Positions 14,528 through 23,026 of a stretch of 27,489 nucleotides of DNA are shown piece by piece. A model generated the notes under the pieces. That model had not been told where the DNA came from and ran no database searches. It saw nothing but the letters and a program-made list of their open reading frames with translations. How positions within the stretch are numbered: the stretch's first letter is position 1; each line of letters starts with the position of its first letter. Made by a program: the position numbers and the translations under genes. Source of the stretch: Lachnospiraceae bacterium (GTDB lineage Bacteria; Bacillota; Clostridia; Lachnospirales; Lachnospiraceae); NCBI GenBank assembly GCA_900766915.1, contig CAAFXE010000217.1:1-27489 (forward strand), given 5' to 3'.

Positions 14528-16208
14528 CTACTACAATAGAACTTCCGTAGTTGAGATTTCCAAACCATGGACTGACAATATCATCTAAAACCTCATGGTT
14601 CTCATTGGTAAATTTCATAGTGGTATAGTTTCCGTCACTGGTGACTGCAAGACCGATGAAATGGCGGTCAAATACATCCTCCGGGTCGGTCAGAAGCTGA
14701 CCTGTACTTCGTCGTGACACTAAAATGGCCGGGAACCTGGCATTGGTCATAATACGGCTGGAATTATTCTCCGTAGTCCCGCTGTAGTGGGGCTGTAAGG
14801 TCAGGGTGGCTCCATCCTTAAATGCATCATCAATATACCAAAGCTGGTGTACATGTCCGCCGTAGAGCATGGTTAGCTTCATTTTGTTCAGACGACGGAT
14901 CCAAGTATCCTTATAAGCCTTGGCGTGGTCGTTGGTATATTTCAAGGTCAGAGGAATATGACATACCGCAATGCGGTAATCCACACCGGGGGCATCAAAT
15001 TCTGTCCCGGCATTTTCTAATATCTCATCTAAAAATGCAGTCTGTGCTCTGCGATAAGCATTGAATTTAGCTGCACCATAAAATTCACTGTACTGGTCTC
15101 CATGATCTTCCCCAATATCCAGTACAACTCCCCATACATTTTTTATACGGAAGGTATAATAGAAATTTTCACCGTCTGCACCTACATAGCGGTAAAATTC
15201 ATGCGCCATGGTTCCTTTGGTTTCATGATTTCCACGGGCATAGACCACCGGAACCTGTCCTTTGGCAATGCTGCCTGCCAGACGAAGCATCTGGGTGCAA
15301 TCATCTTCTGTGTCGATCCAGCTGGCAGTATCTCCGCAGCAGATCAGAAAGTCCAGATCATTTCCAAAGTAGGTGCCTGCCCCGGCCGGGGCATTTTGAG
15401 TATTATGTGTATCTGAGATCACATAATAGTTTAGACCATCCTCCGGGGTAACTCCTTTCCAATGATAGGTCTCGCTGACTGTTTTGCCCTGGAATGCACT
15501 AAAGGGTCCCCGAAGATGCATGGATCGGGCGGAAACGGTGTACTCGCCGGCATGATCGAGAGCAATCATGGGAACGGTAATCTTGTGTACGGTTCCTTCA
15601 CTTCTTCGATACCCTGCATAGGTATCACTGTATTCCACACCGTCAATGGTAACCCAGCCTGTACCCCTGGCCCTGGAGGTGAAGACGATCTGATAAGTAT
15701 CCTCCACTGCGTAGACTGCCGGGATGGAGGTTATCTTATTAGAGAAAACAATTTCAGTCTGTGAAAAAAAGCCAATAATCAATAAGGATAAAAGCAAAAC
15801 CGAGGGAAACCATTTTTTCTGAAAAACAGGACATTTGTGCAGGTTGGTGAATGTGAAGAACAATGCACCGATAATTCCCGTAATAAGAGCAACATGACAA
15901 AATTCCCGGATAAAATAAACAGAAGCATCCAAAGTAAAATAGATGACCACTCCATTTAATGCCAGAAAAAACAGATTGATCATTGTTTGGAACACGAAAT
16001 AAACCAAAGGATACTTTCGATTGATGGTCAGGAAGGTATGGGAGAGGGCTGCCAAAATAATAAGTACGAAAAGGGCATAGGGCAGCGCCTCAAAGGTGAA
16101 ACGCATAATGCCATACCACATGGAACGTACAGAATAATAGCATAACAGATTGAAAATAGTAACCAGGTTGCTGATAAGAAACAACCAGGGTTTACATTGT
16201 TTTTTCAT
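14517..16208 (-). CDS. Membrane-anchored metallophosphoesterase
   Basis: A calcineurin-like phosphoesterase of 563 residues. Five hydrophobic helices occupy about residues 5-160, followed by a beta-rich domain (about 165-255) like the N-domain of purple acid phosphatases. The metal-binding catalytic domain contains DTHN (D266, H268), CCGDTASW, GNHE, a CHIPL histidine and GGHVHQ, so all the usual metal ligands are present. With five helices and a basic N-terminus inside, the catalytic part should face outward. The substrate is unknown. ATG 16208 is chosen: AAGGAG lies nine bases before it and the first helix begins soon after. An upstream in-frame ATG at 16310 would overlap hydF. A TACAAT -10 is visible at 16244-16239, or it may be read through from hydF, after which no terminator is seen. 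Confidence 0.88.
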   Translation of the reverse strand: MKKQCKPWLFLISNLVTIFNLLCYYSVRSMWYGIMRFTFEALPYALFVLIILAALSHTFLTINRKYPLVYFVFQTMINLFFLALNGVVIYFTLDASVYFIREFCHVALITGIIGALFFTFTNLHKCPVFQKKWFPSVLLLSLLIIGFFSQTEIVFSNKITSIPAVYAVEDTYQIVFTSRARGTGWVTIDGVEYSDTYAGYRRSEGTVHKITVPMIALDHAGEYTVSARSMHLRGPFSAFQGKTVSETYHWKGVTPEDGLNYYVISDTHNTQNAPAGAGTYFGNDLDFLICCGDTASWIDTEDDCTQMLRLAGSIAKGQVPVVYARGNHETKGTMAHEFYRYVGADGENFYYTFRIKNVWGVVLDIGEDHGDQYSEFYGAAKFNAYRRAQTAFLDEILENAGTEFDAPGVDYRIAVCHIPLTLKYTNDHAKAYKDTWIRRLNKMKLTMLYGGHVHQLWYIDDAFKDGATLTLQPHYSGTTENNSSRIMTNARFPAILVSRRSTGQLLTDPEDVFDRHFIGLAVTSDGNYTTMKFTNENHEVLDDIVSPWFGNLNYGSSIVVENK

Positions 16209-16306
16209 GGAATATATCTCCTTGGGAATATATGACCCATTGTACACGATTTTCGGGATTTCTGCCAGATTTTTATCATTTGGTATAAATACTTCCCGTC
16301 GATTTC

Positions 16307-17512
16307 TCAATCCTCCAATAATGCAAGAATATCGGGGAACATCTGCACATTTCGTTTCAAGATGCCGTGCATCTGGGCAATGGCGATCCCGTAGTTGACG
16401 ATGGGTACGCCGGCGTTAACTGCCATAGTGATCCGGTGCTTCATAGCCGTCTCAGTGAGCATACAGCCGCCGCAGTGGACGATCAGGGAATACTCGGACA
16501 GGTCTTTGGGAAACTCACCGCCGGAGGTAAAGGAATACACAGGTTTGGCACCGCAGTAATTCTCAATCCAGTGGGGAAGCTTGACGGTTCCGATGTCGTT
16601 GCACTGACGATGATGGGTACAGCCCTCACAAATCAGCACTTTGTCCCCGTCCTTCAGCCTTGAAAGGGCAGAGGCACCGGCTACCAGAGTGGGTAGATCC
16701 CCTTTGTAGCGAGCCATTAAAATAGAGAAGGAGGTCAGAGGAAGATCCTTTGGTGTATCGGCGTTGACCCTGGCAAAGGCTTGAGAGTCGGTGATGACAA
16801 TTCTCGGCTTGACCGCCAGACTCCTAAAAGTCTGGGGCAGCTCGGTATCCTGACAGGTAACCACGATGGCGTTGGCGTCCAACACATCCCGGATTGCCAT
16901 TTGCTGTGGCAGGATCATCCGGCCTTTGGGAGCGGATTCGTCGATGGGTGTGACCAACACCACCACATCGCCGGGAGAAAGCAGGTCTGCCACCAGACGC
17001 CTGGTGTTTTTCAGACCCTGGGCAAAAGTGCCCAGTCTTTCTTTCAGCTCATAGATGTTCTCTCCGGTGACGGCGCTGGCATAAATTTCCTGCTCCGAAA
17101 GCGCCCGGCGCTCTTTGATCAGGTCAGCTTTATTAAACACCGTCAGGTAGGGAATCTTCCGCTTACGGAAGCTGGCAATCAGCGAATGCTCCAGCTCGCC
17201 AAGGCCCACAGTGCCGTCAACCACCAGCACAGCGATATCTATCAGTGCCAGTGCCTGTTTTGCTTTTTGCACCCGAAGCTGCCCCAGAGCACCCTCGTCG
17301 TCCAGCCCCGGCGTGTCGATGATGACCACCGGCCCCAGGGGGAGCAATTCCATAGCTTTTTTTACCGGATCAGTGGTGGTGCCTTTTACATCGGACACCA
17401 CTGCAAGCTGCTGCCCGGTGACAGCGTTCACCAGACTGGATTTGCCTGCATTTCGCAGGCCGAAAAAACCGATATGCAGTCGTTCGGCAGATGTCATTTC
17501 ATTAAGACTCAT
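16307..17512 (-). CDS. hydF: [FeFe]-hydrogenase maturation GTPase HydF
   Basis: A 401-residue HydF, the scaffold that assembles the 2Fe subcluster and delivers it to HydA. The N-terminal GTPase domain has the P-loop GLRNAGKSS (about 18-26), the G3 motif DTPG, and NKAD. A dimerisation domain follows. The C-terminal Fe-S domain has the HydF pattern CxH (CTHH) and, about 50 residues later, HCGGC, the ligands of its [4Fe-4S] cluster. The start has AAGGAGG seven bases upstream. It is last in the hydE-hydG-hydF operon, 12 bases after hydG. Codon use is more GC-rich (GCC, CTG, ACC) than in the flanking genes. Confidence 0.96.
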   Translation of the reverse strand: MSLNEMTSAERLHIGFFGLRNAGKSSLVNAVTGQQLAVVSDVKGTTTDPVKKAMELLPLGPVVIIDTPGLDDEGALGQLRVQKAKQALALIDIAVLVVDGTVGLGELEHSLIASFRKRKIPYLTVFNKADLIKERRALSEQEIYASAVTGENIYELKERLGTFAQGLKNTRRLVADLLSPGDVVVLVTPIDESAPKGRMILPQQMAIRDVLDANAIVVTCQDTELPQTFRSLAVKPRIVITDSQAFARVNADTPKDLPLTSFSILMARYKGDLPTLVAGASALSRLKDGDKVLICEGCTHHRQCNDIGTVKLPHWIENYCGAKPVYSFTSGGEFPKDLSEYSLIVHCGGCMLTETAMKHRITMAVNAGVPIVNYGIAIAQMHGILKRNVQMFPDILALLED

Positions 17513-17524
17513 TAGTTTGCCTCC

Positions 17525-18982
17525 TTAGAAACGGAAATCCCGCCCGGTGTTATTTTTGATATCTTCAATGTGACCGGCACAGATTTCTCTGGTTTTCTCC
17601 CGTGGAATGTTTTGAAGTTCCCGCTCCACCATAGGGAAGCCAACGGCCTTTGTCTCCTCGCTGGCATAATCCACCAGATATTCTGTCAGGGTCATCAGGG
17701 CGTTGGGGTGGCAGCAGTTGCCAATCTGACCGGTCTTGCACAGGCTCATAAACCGGTCACCGGTGCGTCCCTCCCGGTAACAGGCGGTACAGAAAGAGGG
17801 AATGTGTCCGCTCTCCATCAGCCAGCGCACCACTTCGTCCAGGCTGCGCTGGTCGGACACGTCAAACTGCTCCGTATCGTGGGGGCGTTCCTCCGGGGTG
17901 TAGCCGGCATAGCCGCCCACAGAGGTGCGGCTGCCGCCGGAAACCTGGGATACACCCAGCCTTAGCAGTTTGGAACGGACCTGCTCGGTTTCACGGGTGG
18001 AGATGATGATGCCGGTGTAGGGGACCGCCAGGCGGATGCAGGCGGTGATCTTAGCGAAGGTCTCATCGTCAATACCGTTGTCGAACTGATCAGGATCAAT
18101 GTCATCAGCCCGCTTCAGACGGGGGACACTGATGGTGTGGGGACCAACACCGTGGACGGCCTCCAGATGCTCCGCATGCATCAGCAGACCGGCAAACTCA
18201 TACTTGTACAGCTCCAGACCGAAAAGAACACCCAGACCCACATCGTCGATGCCGCCCTCCATAGCCCGATCCATCGCCTCGGTGTGGTAGGCGTAATCGT
18301 GCTTGGGACCGGTGGGATGGAGCTGCTCGTAGGATTCTTTGTGATAGGTCTCCTGGAACAGAATGTAGGTGCCGATTCCGGCTTCTTTCAGCTTGCGGTA
18401 GTTGTCCACCGTGGTGGCGGCGATGTTCACATTGACCCGGCGGATATCACCGTTCTTGTGGTGAACGCTGTAAATGGTCTTGATACATTCCAGAATATAC
18501 TCGATGGGGTTATTTACCGGGTCTTCGCCTGCTTCGATGGCCAGACGTTTGTGCCCCATATCCTGGAGGGCAATGACCTCAGCTTTGACTTCCTCCTGGG
18601 TCAGTTTTTTGCGGGGAATGTGAGTGTTCTTCCTGTGATAAGGGCAGTACACACATCCGTTGATGCAGTAGTTGGACAGATACAGTGGGGCGAAGATCAC
18701 GATGCGGTTGCCGTAGAATGCCTGCTTGATTTCTTCTGCGATGTCATAAATCTTTTGCAGAACCGCCTCGTCCTCACAGGCCAGCAGCACCGAAGCCTCC
18801 CGGTGGGTGAGACCCGCACAGGTCCAGCCCTTTTCAGTCTTTCTGGGGGATGCCTTTTCAAGAATCTTTTCAATCAGGTCCAGATTGTTTTTGTTGGCCT
18901 CAGCGTATGCCAGGGTTTCACGGATCTCTTCATCGTTGATGAATTCCTCCGCTTTCATGGATTTGGGATCGTAAATGGACAT
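17525..18982 (-). CDS. hydG: [FeFe]-hydrogenase maturase HydG (radical SAM tyrosine lyase)
   Basis: A 485-residue HydG, which splits tyrosine to make the CO and cyanide ligands of the hydrogenase H-cluster. The radical SAM cluster cysteines are C106, C110 and C113 in SNYCINGCVYC. The C-terminal second-cluster region has CTACYREGRTG and later CKTGQIGNCCHPNA, providing the CxxC and further cysteines of the auxiliary cluster. Length is normal for the family. AGAGAGGAG precedes ATG. It follows hydE by 39 bases and precedes hydF by 12, so the three maturases form one operon. Confidence 0.97.
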   Translation of the reverse strand: MSIYDPKSMKAEEFINDEEIRETLAYAEANKNNLDLIEKILEKASPRKTEKGWTCAGLTHREASVLLACEDEAVLQKIYDIAEEIKQAFYGNRIVIFAPLYLSNYCINGCVYCPYHRKNTHIPRKKLTQEEVKAEVIALQDMGHKRLAIEAGEDPVNNPIEYILECIKTIYSVHHKNGDIRRVNVNIAATTVDNYRKLKEAGIGTYILFQETYHKESYEQLHPTGPKHDYAYHTEAMDRAMEGGIDDVGLGVLFGLELYKYEFAGLLMHAEHLEAVHGVGPHTISVPRLKRADDIDPDQFDNGIDDETFAKITACIRLAVPYTGIIISTRETEQVRSKLLRLGVSQVSGGSRTSVGGYAGYTPEERPHDTEQFDVSDQRSLDEVVRWLMESGHIPSFCTACYREGRTGDRFMSLCKTGQIGNCCHPNALMTLTEYLVDYASEETKAVGFPMVERELQNIPREKTREICAGHIEDIKNNTGRDFRF

Positions 18983-19021
18983 GTTATTTCTCCTCTCTTT
19001 GAATCAGAGTGATCTTTCTCT

Positions 19022-20110
19022 TTAGATTGTTTTTATATCGCCACGGTCAGTTACGATTTCGTAGCCAATCGAGAACATTCTTTGCTTCAGACCATCCAGA
19101 TGTTGGGCGGCCTCTTCTCCGGTGCAGATTTTATTGTCGTACAGCTCATATTTTTTCCGGACGGACACCGGGGACAGATTGGGCATCACCACATTGGCAC
19201 CGGCCTGAATGCCCTTTTCCCGACCCTGGGGATCGATAGTGCCCAGTGCCGTTGTGGAGGGCAGAAGCACCGGCGGGTGGATAAGCCGTATGATGGACAG
19301 CAGGTAACAGGTCAGTTCCACGGTGCCTGGCGGCTCGCCCCTAAAAGGGGTGTTCTGATGGGGAATAAAGGGGCCAATACCGCACATTTCAGGTCGGAAC
19401 TGCTCAATGAACTTCAGATCCCCGGCAAGATGAGCACTGGTCTGACCGGGGGAACCTACCATAAAGCCGCAGCCTACCTGATAGCCGATGTCCTTCAGAT
19501 CATGCAGGCAGCGCATCCTGTTGTCAAAGGACATTTCTTTCGGGTGCAGCATCCCGTAGTGGGCAATGTCCGCCGTTTCGTGGCGCAGCAGGTAGCGGTC
19601 TGCTCCGGCATCGTAAAGCTTTTGGTAGCTCTCCCGGCTCCGCTCTCCAAGAGAAAGGGTAACCGCACAGTCAGGATAATATGTTTTGATCGTGCGTAAC
19701 AGATAGCACAAAAGGTCATCATTATAATAGACGTCCTCGCCGCCCTGCAAAACGAAGGTACGAAAGCCCAGCTTATAGCCTTCCCGGCAGCAGTCCAGAA
19801 TGTCCTCTGTGGTCAGACGGTAGCGCTGGCAGGCAGTGTTGCCCCTGCGGATACCGCAGTACAGGCAGTTGTTTTTGCAGATGTTGCTGATTTCAATCAG
19901 CCCCCGGATGAATATGTGGTTGCCGTATATGTCCTTGCGCAAGGCCACCGCCTGTTCTGCCAACTGCTGTGCAGCTTCCGGCGTGCGGTGGTCAATCAGA
20001 AACTGGTATTCTTCCAGGGAAAGCCTGTGCTCTGCAGCCAGACGGTCAATCAGCGAAAAAAGCTGCTCATTCATGGGTGATGACGCTGACAACAGCAATA
20101 CATGTTTCAA
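19022..20110 (-). CDS. hydE: [FeFe]-hydrogenase maturase HydE (radical SAM)
   Basis: A 362-residue HydE, a radical SAM enzyme acting on a cysteine-iron synthon in building the H-cluster 2Fe unit. The cluster cysteines are C78, C82 and C85 in ICKNNCLYC; the barrel continues through GGEDVYY and GFMVGSPGQT. Start choice matters. In-frame ATGs exist at 20197, 20125 and 20074, but only TTG 20110 has a proper GGAGG, eight bases upstream; ATG 20125 would itself lie over that site. The resulting length fits the family. First gene of the maturase operon, divergent from the hydrogenase gene. Confidence 0.94.
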   Translation of the reverse strand: MKHVLLLSASSPMNEQLFSLIDRLAAEHRLSLEEYQFLIDHRTPEAAQQLAEQAVALRKDIYGNHIFIRGLIEISNICKNNCLYCGIRRGNTACQRYRLTTEDILDCCREGYKLGFRTFVLQGGEDVYYNDDLLCYLLRTIKTYYPDCAVTLSLGERSRESYQKLYDAGADRYLLRHETADIAHYGMLHPKEMSFDNRMRCLHDLKDIGYQVGCGFMVGSPGQTSAHLAGDLKFIEQFRPEMCGIGPFIPHQNTPFRGEPPGTVELTCYLLSIIRLIHPPVLLPSTTALGTIDPQGREKGIQAGANVVMPNLSPVSVRKKYELYDNKICTGEEAAQHLDGLKQRMFSIGYEIVTDRGDIKTI

Positions 20111-20168
20111 TAAAAATACCTCCATATATGGATAAATGTACAAAGCCAGTACATGCTTTTCAATGTTA

Positions 20169-20197
20169 ATTAGAAAACAGAAAGACACTCTTGTCAA
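20169..20197 (-). promoter_or_regulatory. Sigma-A promoter of hydE-hydG-hydF
   Basis: Read on the - strand: TTGACA (20197-20192), 17-base spacer, TCTAAT (20174-20169). The leader to the TTG start is about 50 bases. Confidence 0.75.
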
Positions 20198-20238
20198 GAA
20201 ATAAATTGTGTATTTTTTGTGAAAAACTAATACTTACG

Positions 20239-20266
20239 TTGACTTTTTTTGTAAAAGTTTTATAAT
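20239..20266 (+). promoter_or_regulatory. Sigma-A promoter of the hydrogenase-rubrerythrin gene
   Basis: TTGACT (20239-20244), 16-base spacer, TATAAT (20261-20266). It lies about 40 bases from the divergent maturase promoter, so one regulator could act on both. Confidence 0.75.
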
Positions 20267-20309
20267 TTTATTAGCCAAAAAATACAAAAAATACTATAGG
20301 AGGTTCTGT

Positions 20310-22361
20310 ATGACACAACATTTACCGCTTACTGTCCGTGTTCCTATCGAGCAGGACAATCCAAGCATCTGCAGAAATGAAGCACTTTGCGTAAAATGCG
20401 GCATGTGCAAGGAGGTCTGTACCGCCCAGATCGGTGTACATGGCACCTACTCTCTGGAAGATACCGGAGGAAAGGCCATCTGCATCCACTGTGGTCAGTG
20501 CAGCAATGTCTGTCCCACCGGCAGCATCACCGAGGTTTACGAGTATCCTGCCGTCCGCTCTGCCGTAAAGGATCCGGATAAGGTGGTCATTGTCAGCACT
20601 TCTCCCTCTGTCCGGGCCGCTTTGGGTGAAGAATTTGGTATGCCCAAAGGCGAATTTGTTCAGGGAAAAATGGTGGCTTTGCTCCGGGCCTTGGGCGTGG
20701 ACTATGTGCTGGATACCAATTTCGCTGCTGACTTAACTATCGTGGAGGAAGCTAGCGAACTGATTCAACGCATTACCACCGGGGACAAGCCCCTGCCCCA
20801 GTTTACCAGCTGCTGCCCAGCATGGGTGAAATTCGCGGAAACCTATTACCCGGAGATACTTCCACATATCTCCAGCGCAAAAAGTCCCATCAGCATGCAG
20901 GGTCCTACCATCAAAACCTATTTTGCCCAGAAGATGGGCATTGATCCGGAGAAAATTGTCAATGTAGCCCTGACGCCCTGTACTGCCAAAAAATTCGAGA
21001 TTCGCCGCAGTGAGATGAACGCAGCGGGCAAAAAGCTTGGCATCCCTACCATGCGTGACATGGATCAGGTCATCACCACCCGGGAACTGGCACTGTGGGC
21101 CAGGGAGGAAGGCATTGACTTTGCTTCCTTACCTGACAGCGACTATGATAGGCTCATGGGAGAAGCCTCAGGCGCAGGCGTCATCTTCGGCAACACCGGC
21201 GGCGTGATGGAAGCTGCATTGCGAACAGCCTATGCCTTTATCACCGGTCAGCAGCCACCCCAGGCACTGCTGGACCTGCAGCCCGTGCGTGGTTATGAAG
21301 GCATCCGTGAAGCCAGTCTGGATATCAATGGCATTACAGTGAATGTGGCTGTGGTCTATGGTACCGCCAATGCCCGGAAAATGCTCGAGAAAATTAAATC
21401 AGGCGAGAAGCAGTATCATTTTATTGAGGTCATGACCTGTCCCGGCGGCTGTATCGGCGGCGGTGGTCAGCCGAAAGACATGATGGCAAATGCTGACGAA
21501 ACAAGAAAATCCCGCATTGCCAGCCTGTACCGGAGGGATGCGGATATTCAGCTAAGGCTGAGTCACGAGAACCGGGAAATCAAGCAGCTGTATGAAGAAT
21601 TCTACGGTCAGCCTTTAAGTGAGCTTGCCGAGCAAATGTTACATACGTCCTATCTGGACCGTAGCAGCGATTTAAAACAAGGAGGAATGAATAAAATGGA
21701 AAAGTGGAAATGCACAATTTGCGGTTACATTCATGAAGGTCCCATGACGGAGGATTTCAAATGCCCTATCTGCAAGCAGGGCGCAGATAAGTTTGTAAAG
21801 ATCGAGGAAGCAGCGGCTCCTGCAAAGAATCCTTATGCAGGCACCAAGACCGAGCAAAACCTGTGGGAAGCCTTCGCCGGTGAATCTCAGGCCCGCAACA
21901 AGTATACTTATTTTGCCTCTGTAGCTAAGAAAGCCGGTTACGAGCAGATCGCTGCCCTGTTCCTGCATACTGCACAGAACGAGATGGAGCATGCCAAACT
22001 GTGGTTCAAAGCTTTGGGTGAGCTGGGTGATACTGCCGAAAACCTGCTCCATGCCGCTGAAGGCGAAAATGCTGAATGGACAGATATGTACGACCGCATG
22101 GCTCGTGAAGCCGATGAGGAAGGTTTCCATGAGCTGGCTGAACAGTTCCGTGGCGTTGCTGCAATCGAGAAAATGCATGAGGAGCGTTACCGTAAGCTTT
22201 TGAGCAATGTGGAGGCTATGCAGGTATTCGAGAAGAGCGGTGTCACTATCTGGGAGTGCCGAAATTGTGGTCACATTGTTGTCGGTACCAAGGCTCCCGA
22301 TATCTGCCCTGTCTGCAAGCATCCTCAGGCATACTTCGAAGTGCACGCAGAAAACTATTAA
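20310..22361 (+). CDS. hydA: [FeFe]-hydrogenase joined in frame to rubrerythrin
   Basis: One 683-residue frame holds two complete enzymes. Residues 1-459 are an [FeFe]-hydrogenase: two [4Fe-4S] ferredoxin motifs (C27, C30, C33, C37; C58, C61, C64, C68), then H-cluster motifs TSCCPAW (C168-C169), M196-x-G198, LTPC (C224) and C377/C381 in the MTCPGGC segment. The part ends in a normal HydA tail (HTSY). Residues 463-683 are a rubrerythrin: N-terminal rubredoxin-like CTIC/CPIC, a ferritin-like di-iron domain (AGESQARN, EMEHAK, EKMHEE) and a C-terminal rubredoxin-like CRNC/CPVC. Rubrerythrins reduce peroxide; HydA makes or uses H2. The site AAGGAGG with ATG 21696 at the junction would also allow free rubrerythrin. 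No NuoE/NuoF-like partners are nearby, suggesting ferredoxin as redox partner. GC-rich codons match hydEFG. Confidence 0.93.
   Translation: MTQHLPLTVRVPIEQDNPSICRNEALCVKCGMCKEVCTAQIGVHGTYSLEDTGGKAICIHCGQCSNVCPTGSITEVYEYPAVRSAVKDPDKVVIVSTSPSVRAALGEEFGMPKGEFVQGKMVALLRALGVDYVLDTNFAADLTIVEEASELIQRITTGDKPLPQFTSCCPAWVKFAETYYPEILPHISSAKSPISMQGPTIKTYFAQKMGIDPEKIVNVALTPCTAKKFEIRRSEMNAAGKKLGIPTMRDMDQVITTRELALWAREEGIDFASLPDSDYDRLMGEASGAGVIFGNTGGVMEAALRTAYAFITGQQPPQALLDLQPVRGYEGIREASLDINGITVNVAVVYGTANARKMLEKIKSGEKQYHFIEVMTCPGGCIGGGGQPKDMMANADETRKSRIASLYRRDADIQLRLSHENREIKQLYEEFYGQPLSELAEQMLHTSYLDRSSDLKQGGMNKMEKWKCTICGYIHEGPMTEDFKCPICKQGADKFVKIEEAAAPAKNPYAGTKTEQNLWEAFAGESQARNKYTYFASVAKKAGYEQIAALFLHTAQNEMEHAKLWFKALGELGDTAENLLHAAEGENAEWTDMYDRMAREADEEGFHELAEQFRGVAAIEKMHEERYRKLLSNVEAMQVFEKSGVTIWECRNCGHIVVGTKAPDICPVCKHPQAYFEVHAENY
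21679..21698 (+). promoter_or_regulatory. Internal ribosome site and start for free rubrerythrin
   Basis: AAGGAGG (21679-21685) lies ten bases before ATG 21696, exactly where a stand-alone rubrerythrin (221 residues, MEKWKC) would begin. In the long frame these bases encode Lys/Gln-Gly-Gly. A TAA at 21673-21675 lies one base out of frame just upstream, where a separate hydA would be expected to stop. Confidence 0.7.
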
Positions 22362-22383
22362 GTAGTGTCCGGAATATGTTTTT

Positions 22384-22421
22384 TCCGCCTGCCGTGAAAA
22401 CATGGCAGGCGGATTTTTTTT
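22384..22421 (+). terminator. Intrinsic terminator of the hydrogenase-rubrerythrin gene
   Basis: CCGCCTGCC (22385-22393) pairs perfectly with GGCAGGCGG (22404-22412); a long T-run follows. Confidence 0.95.
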
Positions 22422-22468
22422 GTTTATGACAAAAATTCTCTTTACGAGAACCAAATGCTTTGCATTTC

Positions 22469-22573
22469 GGTTTGTTTCGCAAGGATATCCCGAGTTTTGC
22501 AAGCCAAAATTCATTTGCGAAGCAAATTTTGCATGGATTTTTGCTCGTTACTGGAACGGAGTGAACAGTAACG
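22469..22573 (-). repeat. Dispersed structured repeat, copy 2
   Basis: On the - strand, hairpin A is CGTTACTG/CAGTAACG (22573-22566 with 22553-22546) with a 12-base loop. AGCAAAAATCCAT and ATTTGC-ttc-GCAAAT follow, then TTGCAAAACTCGGGAT, as in copy 1. Stem A differs in sequence from copy 1 but still pairs fully. The far end is approximate; a further AAATGC/GCATTT hairpin lies at 22453-22467. It sits between the rubrerythrin terminator and the csoR promoter. Confidence 0.75.
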
Positions 22574-22611
22574 TTTTCTGTTGCTCGCATGGAAGGAGTA
22601 AGAAAAAGGTA

Positions 22612-22640
22612 TTGACATATACCCCCACGGGGTATATTAT
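22612..22640 (+). promoter_or_regulatory. csoR-copA promoter
   Basis: TTGACA (22612-22617), 17-base spacer, TATTAT (22635-22640). The spacer holds the CsoR operator. Confidence 0.8.
22618..22636. promoter_or_regulatory. CsoR operator
   Basis: TATACCCC (22618-22625) and GGGGTATA (22629-22636) form a perfect inverted repeat around CAC. It matches the TACCCC/GGGGTA type of site known for CsoR repressors. It fills the -35/-10 spacer, so bound repressor would block RNA polymerase and Cu(I) would relieve it. Confidence 0.85.
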
Positions 22641-22688
22641 AATCGTGAACATAGATATTGAACAAATGTGAAGCAGGAGAGATTAAAG

Positions 22689-22997
22689 ATGTCAGATTGT
22701 CATAATAATTGCTGTGAGCAAAGAAAAAAACAGCGTTCAGAAAAAGAATATAAAGATTTACAGAACCGCCTGAGCCGGATCGAGGGTCAGGTCCGTGGTG
22801 TGAAGGCAATGCTGGAGCGGGATGCCTATTGTACAGATATTCTGACCCAGGTGGCAGCAATTAATGCCGCACTCAATAGTTTTAATAAGGTACTTCTTGC
22901 AAATCATATCAAAACCTGTGTAACGCAGGATATTAAGGATGGAAAAGAAGAAACGATAGACGAATTGGTTATTATATTACAGAAGCTGATGAAATGA
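22689..22997 (+). CDS. csoR: CsoR-family copper-sensing repressor
   Basis: A 102-residue all-helical repressor (DUF156/CsoR-RcnR family). The Cu(I)-binding triad of CsoR is present with the right spacing: C48, H73 and C77 (ANHIKTC), the same intervals of 25 and 4 as in the Mycobacterium tuberculosis protein. The N-terminus has an extra Cys/His cluster (CHNNCC). ATG 22689 is chosen because AGGAGA lies about eight bases before it; the in-frame ATG at 22668 has no site. It is first in an operon with the Cu(I) ATPase 29 bases downstream, and its own promoter carries the operator, giving autoregulation. Confidence 0.93.
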   Translation: MSDCHNNCCEQRKKQRSEKEYKDLQNRLSRIEGQVRGVKAMLERDAYCTDILTQVAAINAALNSFNKVLLANHIKTCVTQDIKDGKEETIDELVIILQKLMK

Positions 22998-23026
22998 GTT
23001 TGTGAAATATGTAGTAGAAAGAAGGT

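Noticed and set aside
16781..17515. Long + strand frame opposite hydF
   Set aside because: Antisense shadow in GC-richer DNA; HydF on the other strand has all its motifs.
18137..19012. 291-residue + strand frame opposite hydG
   Set aside because: Antisense shadow of a clearly recognised radical SAM gene; no ribosome site or domain.
21672..22860. Long - strand frames opposite rubrerythrin, the repeat and csoR
   Set aside because: They cross a strong terminator, a repeat and a promoter, and are the complement of real genes.
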